A DNA stretch of 64,000 bases from contig NZ_CP013021.1 in NCBI RefSeq assembly GCF_001420915.1, positions 3,217,501 through 3,281,500 on the forward strand. Direction: 5' to 3'. Under the pieces are notes generated by a model. That model ran no database searches and had not been told where the DNA came from. It saw only the letters and a program-made list of their open reading frames with translations. Both the position numbers and the translations under genes were made by a program. The first letter of the stretch is position 1; every line of letters begins with the position of its first letter. This stretch comes from Agarivorans gilvus (GTDB lineage Bacteria; Pseudomonadota; Gammaproteobacteria; Enterobacterales; Celerinatantimonadaceae). This document shows, piece by piece, positions 60,242-64,000 of this stretch.

Positions 60242-62344
60242 TTATTTTGCGTAGTATTTTTTATCGATCTGTTCTTGCAAGATACCTTTGCTAGCCACTT
60301 TACTGGAGCGGCTCATGCTCGTGGCGCTCGGTGTATTATATTCTCTGGCCGAGCAATAGGCATTGCTTTCCCATGTCCCTGTTGGCTCAATAGTGACGCC
60401 ACCGTTTGCATCAACCACAAAGTCGAACACTGCCCAGCATACCGTTGGCTCGCCAGCTGGCGGAGAAAATACTTGAGTGCGCCCGGCGTAGTTAAGCTCT
60501 ACACGTGAAGGAGAGGCGGCGATATCGCTCGTGCCAGCGTAGTGTTTTACTGCATAGCTATAACGACCAGCGTAGGGGAAGGAACCAATAGTGGTAATTT
60601 CTGGGCCATAGCTGTTGACATCATCCACATCAAGCCAGATGCTGCTATTTTCTAAGGTCACTTGTTTGTTAGCAAAATAGACAAGGAAGGCTGTATCGCC
60701 TGTGGCAGATTCTGGACCAAAGAACTGGGTGTCTAAATCTCGAGGATTTTCCCCCCAGCTAAGCGTTACTGTGGCTGAAGCTTCCTCTAGACTTAAGCAT
60801 TCTCCTAAATCAAGATCGCTCGTGCCAGTTGTTAGTGTTAGGGTTCGGCCATTACTACCGCTGGTATTGGCTTGCAGGTAGACGGTAGAGCTAGATTTAG
60901 CCGCAACACTAAAGCGGCCTGTACTGTCGGTGGTAGCGTTGGCTTGGCCAGAGTAGCTTGCACCTTGGGTAATGATTCGCGCCGAAGTAATCGGGTTGCC
61001 GTCACTGTCTTCTACACAACCGGTTATTTGTACAGACTGGTAGATTTGGTCGGCGTTCCAAGTGGTAAAGTGTTCAACACTACCGAGATAGTAGGGGGTA
61101 CCATCATTGGTCACTAAGCTAGCGCTGCCTTCTTCTACCCAGTAACCGCTGTCTTCATCAAAGTAGTATAGCGGAATAGTATCGGGTGCTGAATTAGCGT
61201 CTGAAGCTAAAGGAATTCTGATTGTGGCTGTTTGGCCCGTCGCTAGATTGTAGTCATTCCCTTCGCTATCGGAAAAGGTCACACTTATTGCCCCAAAACT
61301 TTCAATTTGGCTCACTTGGTTGTTAGCTGTATCAATGGTTTCAAAGTTACCAGGCATTAAGTCAGGGTCTACGCTTGGATCAATTACAGTGATGGCCGCG
61401 CTGAGCTCTGCGCTGGCAGGATTACCATTTTCATCAACTAAGGAATTGGGCGCTAAATCAACAACGTTAAGCCCTGCGACGTTCAGGTTAGCGGTTTGCG
61501 TAGGAGTGAAGGTAAGGTTGGCATTAATCGGTTGTAGGAACATAAACACAGTTTGATCGGTAGCCGTTGTCACTGAGCTATATTCACCGTAGCCAGCAAT
61601 ATCACTACTGATAACAACTCGCTCTGCATCGCTGCTGACAATAATAGTGGCTTCGCCGTTACTATCGGTTACTCCGCTGCGTGTAACTCTGGTTCCGTTT
61701 TGTATGGAGTTAACGGTGACTTCAACACCCTCAATGGCTTCACCATCAAAATAGTCGCTGGTTTGTATGCTCAACATCGAGCTTGGCATCACCAGTACGG
61801 TTCGTGTTAGCTCGCTGCTGTTACCCGAAGTATCAGCTGCGCTGTAGGTTAGGGTATAGGTCCCAGCGGTGCTGGCATCAACCGAACCGTTGGTTGATAC
61901 AGTTATAGAACCTTCATAAGCGTCTGTTGCACTGGCGCCTGCGTCGGTATAGCTTTCTCCTGCGAGCAGTGAAACATTTGCGTTGCCTGTTAGGGTAATC
62001 ACTGGAGCGGTGGTATCTACAACCGCGATGGTGCGAGTTGCGGTACTGGTATTACCTGCGGCATCAGTTGCAGAATAGGTAATGGTGTAAGAGCCTAGAG
62101 TGGACGTGTCTACCGTTCCTGAGCTGAGAACATTAACCGTGGTATCCACATTGTCTGTGGCGTTGGCTCCCGCGTCGGTATAATTGGAACCCACTTCTAT
62201 GTTAATACTCTGGGCACCAACCAATGCGATGCTTGGTGCTGTTGTATCCTCTCCTGAGTTATTGCTGGTGTCATCTCCCCCACCGCCACCACAGCCTGAA
62301 ATAAGCAACGAAGTGCTTACGAGCAACGCTCCGATTTTTTTCAT
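60242..62344 (-). CDS. Large Ig-like repeat lipoprotein
   Basis: 700 residues. Lipobox LISGC at 16-20, followed by GGGGG as in many surface lipoproteins. Two DUF5011/HYR-like Ig domains follow (TAPSIALVGAQSINIEVGSN; TAPVITLTGNANVSLLAGES), each with TDAGA and SATDxxGN patterns, then a carboxypeptidase-regulatory-like domain (GEAIEGVEVTVNSIQNG), a mid-region with SFGAISVTFSD, a second regulatory-like domain (ITGCVEDSDGNPITSARI) and a C-terminal SWGENPRDLDTQFFGP region like that of YfaP-type proteins. Probably a surface adhesin or matrix protein. Confidence 0.85.
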   Translation of the reverse strand: MKKIGALLVSTSLLISGCGGGGGDDTSNNSGEDTTAPSIALVGAQSINIEVGSNYTDAGANATDNVDTTVNVLSSGTVDTSTLGSYTITYSATDAAGNTSTATRTIAVVDTTAPVITLTGNANVSLLAGESYTDAGASATDAYEGSITVSTNGSVDASTAGTYTLTYSAADTSGNSSELTRTVLVMPSSMLSIQTSDYFDGEAIEGVEVTVNSIQNGTRVTRSGVTDSNGEATIIVSSDAERVVISSDIAGYGEYSSVTTATDQTVFMFLQPINANLTFTPTQTANLNVAGLNVVDLAPNSLVDENGNPASAELSAAITVIDPSVDPDLMPGNFETIDTANNQVSQIESFGAISVTFSDSEGNDYNLATGQTATIRIPLASDANSAPDTIPLYYFDEDSGYWVEEGSASLVTNDGTPYYLGSVEHFTTWNADQIYQSVQITGCVEDSDGNPITSARIITQGASYSGQANATTDSTGRFSVAAKSSSTVYLQANTSGSNGRTLTLTTGTSDLDLGECLSLEEASATVTLSWGENPRDLDTQFFGPESATGDTAFLVYFANKQVTLENSSIWLDVDDVNSYGPEITTIGSFPYAGRYSYAVKHYAGTSDIAASPSRVELNYAGRTQVFSPPAGEPTVCWAVFDFVVDANGGVTIEPTGTWESNAYCSAREYNTPSATSMSRSSKVASKGILQEQIDKKYYAK

Positions 62345-62973
62345 AGTTAATATCCCTTATAGATGAAATGTAATTACATTTAAGTCAAAAAAAATGATGC
62401 CAAGCGCAAGTTAGCAGAATGCTATGTAAGGGGTAAAGTATTTTTTTATTTAAATCAATGAGATAAGTTTTTTGTAATATGATAAATCTCTACGGTTTTT
62501 CGTAAGTAGATTTAAATATGGGGTTTTCGTTTGAACGAGGTTTATTTTTTCATTCGTTGAGGGGATTATTGTTAATTTTTGGTTTGATGTGCTTAATTTT
62601 AAGAAAACCTAGAAGAAATAATTGTATTTTTCTTTCCTGTCAATTTATACATCTGTGTACTGATTAGATAACAAGAATATTAAGTTTTCTTTTAAAGTTA
62701 TTTACATGTGTTAAGCCGTTTACAATGTCGATATTTGTAAAAAAGCCAAAGTAAAATTAACTACTTTGGCTTTTTAATCAATAGCTTATGAACAGGGGTT
62801 TAGTTCATGCCGTATTATAAAAACAGTGTTTTCTGCTGTTCACTGAAATTCATAGGTGTTATTGTAAGTTGCTGATTTTAAATAACTTTGCTACATTTTG
62901 ATTCATAGGTGTTCATTGCCGGATATCGTCAAGCAATGAAATGTGTGTAGCAGCGTGTGTAGCAAATATTGAT
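62345..62973. other. AT-rich gap upstream of the integrase
   Basis: About 630 bases with no gene that I can support. It contains a bidirectional terminator-like hairpin (62741-62775: AAAAGCCAAAGTA and TACTTTGGCTTTTT) and a direct repeat ATTCATAGGTGTT (62848-62860 and 62901-62913). The strong AT-richness and nearness to an integrase fit the edge of a mobile element. No tRNA gene or clear att core is visible. Confidence 0.7.
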
Positions 62974-63169
62974 ATGTCAGCCATAAATAAGCTCTCGGAC
63001 AAGTTCTTAAAATCGGTCAACGGCAAGCCCTATGACGGTCAAAAAGTGGTGGCCGATGGCGCTGGTTTATCGTCCAGAATTTCGGCAAATGGGAAAATAT
63101 CTTGGGTGTATCGCTATCGCTTAGGTGGGCGACAATCTAATCCTAAGTGGGTGACTTTAGGCTCCTACC
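62974..63169 (+). pseudogene. P4-type tyrosine integrase, 5' part, cut by IS
   Basis: Reads MSAINKLSDKFLKSVNGKPY, then the DUF4102-type arm-binding motif (DGAGLSSRISANGKISWVYR, RLGGRQSN, VTLGSYR) and stops within the LGSY(P) region where the IS903-like element begins. The catalytic Arg/His/Tyr domain is not in the window. The start at 62974 is preferred; an upstream ATG in frame adds 11 residues. Confidence 0.85.
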
Positions 63170-64000
63170 GGCCTTGTTGATCAATTCAGTGCAACGAACG
63201 CAGTAACCTCAAGGCGTTTTCCTCTTTATTCAGCTAGCTGACGAGCAGGCATACCTAGCCTGCTCATTTTGTTCAACGCGCACACTCCGGCCATGATTTC
63301 ACCGACTTGGGCGTTGTAACAACGTAGACTCAACTTGTCGCTAAGCAGTTGTTTGAAACGATACATCGCCGTCTCCGATAGTGAACGAAGATGGTAAGCA
63401 TTGTCCCGTTTCCAGTTTTCCAACTCACCTTGCTTCAAGGCTTTTACTGCAACGTTCCGTGGGTGACCCGCTTCCCCCATACCTGCATTCTTGCGTGGAG
63501 GGATTAGTGCAACAGCCTTCTTACGTTGTACTTCTTGATAGCTCTGCCGTGTGTCATAGGCACCATCAGCGCTTACTGCTTTCACTTTGCGCCGCAGCGG
63601 TCTCAACAAGGTGGGTAACACTTCACTATCGTGAACCCAGTCCATCGAGACCTCAGCACTCACTATCTGATGGCTCTGGGCATCTACTGCCATATGCAGT
63701 TTTCGCCAGACTCGACGCTTTTCAGCGCCGTGTTTACGCACCTTCCACTCTCCTTCGCCAAACACCTTAAGACCTGTAGCATCGATAACGAGGTGAGCCG
63801 CTTGACCTTGGCTAGGTAGGCGATAGTTGACTTCAACAGTCTTTGCTCGCTTGCTTATACAACTGTAATCGGGAGATTTTAAGTCGACCTTGAGCAGGCG
63901 AAACAATGAGTTGATGAAGCCTTCAAGAGCACGCAGTGGTAACTTGAATACGCCTTTAATCATCAGCGTAGTTGCGATAGCGGTGTCACTGTAAGTTTGG
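63170..64000 (-). mobile_element. IS5-family element, IS903-like, copy 2 (partial)
   Basis: The right inverted repeat GGCCTTGTTGATCAATTCAG begins at 63170, directly in the integrase gene. The element runs on beyond the window end; by comparison with copy 1 about 220 bases are missing. Confidence 0.88.
63226..64000 (-). CDS. IS5-family transposase (copy 2, partial at N-terminus)
   Basis: Open from the window edge to the stop at 63226, with no frameshift. It shares with copy 1 the residues QTYSDTAIAT.LMIKGVFKLP and the DDE motifs VIDATGLK, AVSADGAYDTR. Compared with copy 1 it keeps IPPRKNAGMGEAG. The first 50 or so residues lie outside the window. It is the likely source of active transposase for both copies. 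Confidence 0.92.
   Translation of the reverse strand, partial: QTYSDTAIATTLMIKGVFKLPLRALEGFINSLFRLLKVDLKSPDYSCISKRAKTVEVNYRLPSQGQAAHLVIDATGLKVFGEGEWKVRKHGAEKRRVWRKLHMAVDAQSHQIVSAEVSMDWVHDSEVLPTLLRPLRRKVKAVSADGAYDTRQSYQEVQRKKAVALIPPRKNAGMGEAGHPRNVAVKALKQGELENWKRDNAYHLRSLSETAMYRFKQLLSDKLSLRCYNAQVGEIMAGVCALNKMSRLGMPARQLAE

Noticed and set aside
62345..62973. A tRNA gene as attachment site for the integrase
   Set aside because: No cloverleaf or TTCGA-type T-loop could be found in this stretch.

Overview
The window is chromosomal DNA of a marine-type gammaproteobacterium. The rRNA and ribosomal-protein genes, an E. coli-like rsd/nudC-hemE-yjaG-hupA block, a yheS/yheV/slyX/fkpA/slyD neighbourhood, and families frequent in Alteromonadales (DUF3391-HD-GYP, SO_0444-type Cu/Zn permease, type-2 LeuA) all point there. 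An Agarivorans-like organism is my best guess, but the genus cannot be fixed from sequence reading alone.

Layout. 1-1.36 kb: 3' end of an rRNA operon (23S end, 5S, tRNA-Thr). 1.6-10.2 kb: spc and alpha ribosomal operons (rplN to rplQ with secY, rpmJ and rpoA), including an S4-type regulatory leader. The S10 operon that usually lies upstream is absent. 10.2-18 kb: c-di-GMP phosphodiesterase, metA with a MetJ operator, metH, and mgtE behind a candidate Mg2+-sensing leader peptide. 18-34.4 kb: housekeeping and small genes (yheS, yheV, slyX, fkpA, rsd, nudC, hemE, yjaG, hupA, slyD), ending with leuA, which has a leucine-codon leader peptide. 34.6-45.9 kb: outer-membrane protein, an orphan TRAP binding protein, a quinone reductase, three tandem paralogous microproteins, tag, a deacylase, a methyltransferase, YitT, purD-purH. 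46-53.6 kb: soxR with a sox box and VOC gene, a ZntR-like regulator with metal permease, udp with a CRP site, and an overlapping nitroreductase/arylamine N-acetyltransferase/exporter/Crp-type regulator operon.

53.6-64 kb is a mobile-element region: a PHP phosphatase gene in two copies (the second truncated and fused to an IS110 remnant), a broken diguanylate cyclase, an unknown gene/ankyrin-like gene pair, an intact IS407-type element with 4-bp target duplication, two IS903-like elements (one with 9-bp target duplication), a Ca-binding-type/DUF5011-like lipoprotein, and a P4-type integrase cut by the second IS903-like copy.

Many otherwise well-conserved genes (metH, mgtE, HD-GYP, TauE, GNAT, GGDEF) carry single-base losses, mostly at short homopolymers. 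This looks more like a sequencing or assembly error pattern than decay, although the GGDEF and GNAT genes may be true pseudogenes. The most interesting observations are the PDPD leader peptide before mgtE, the three tandem microproteins, the leu leader, the RutR-like site before purHD, and the coherent nitroaromatic/arylamine operon.
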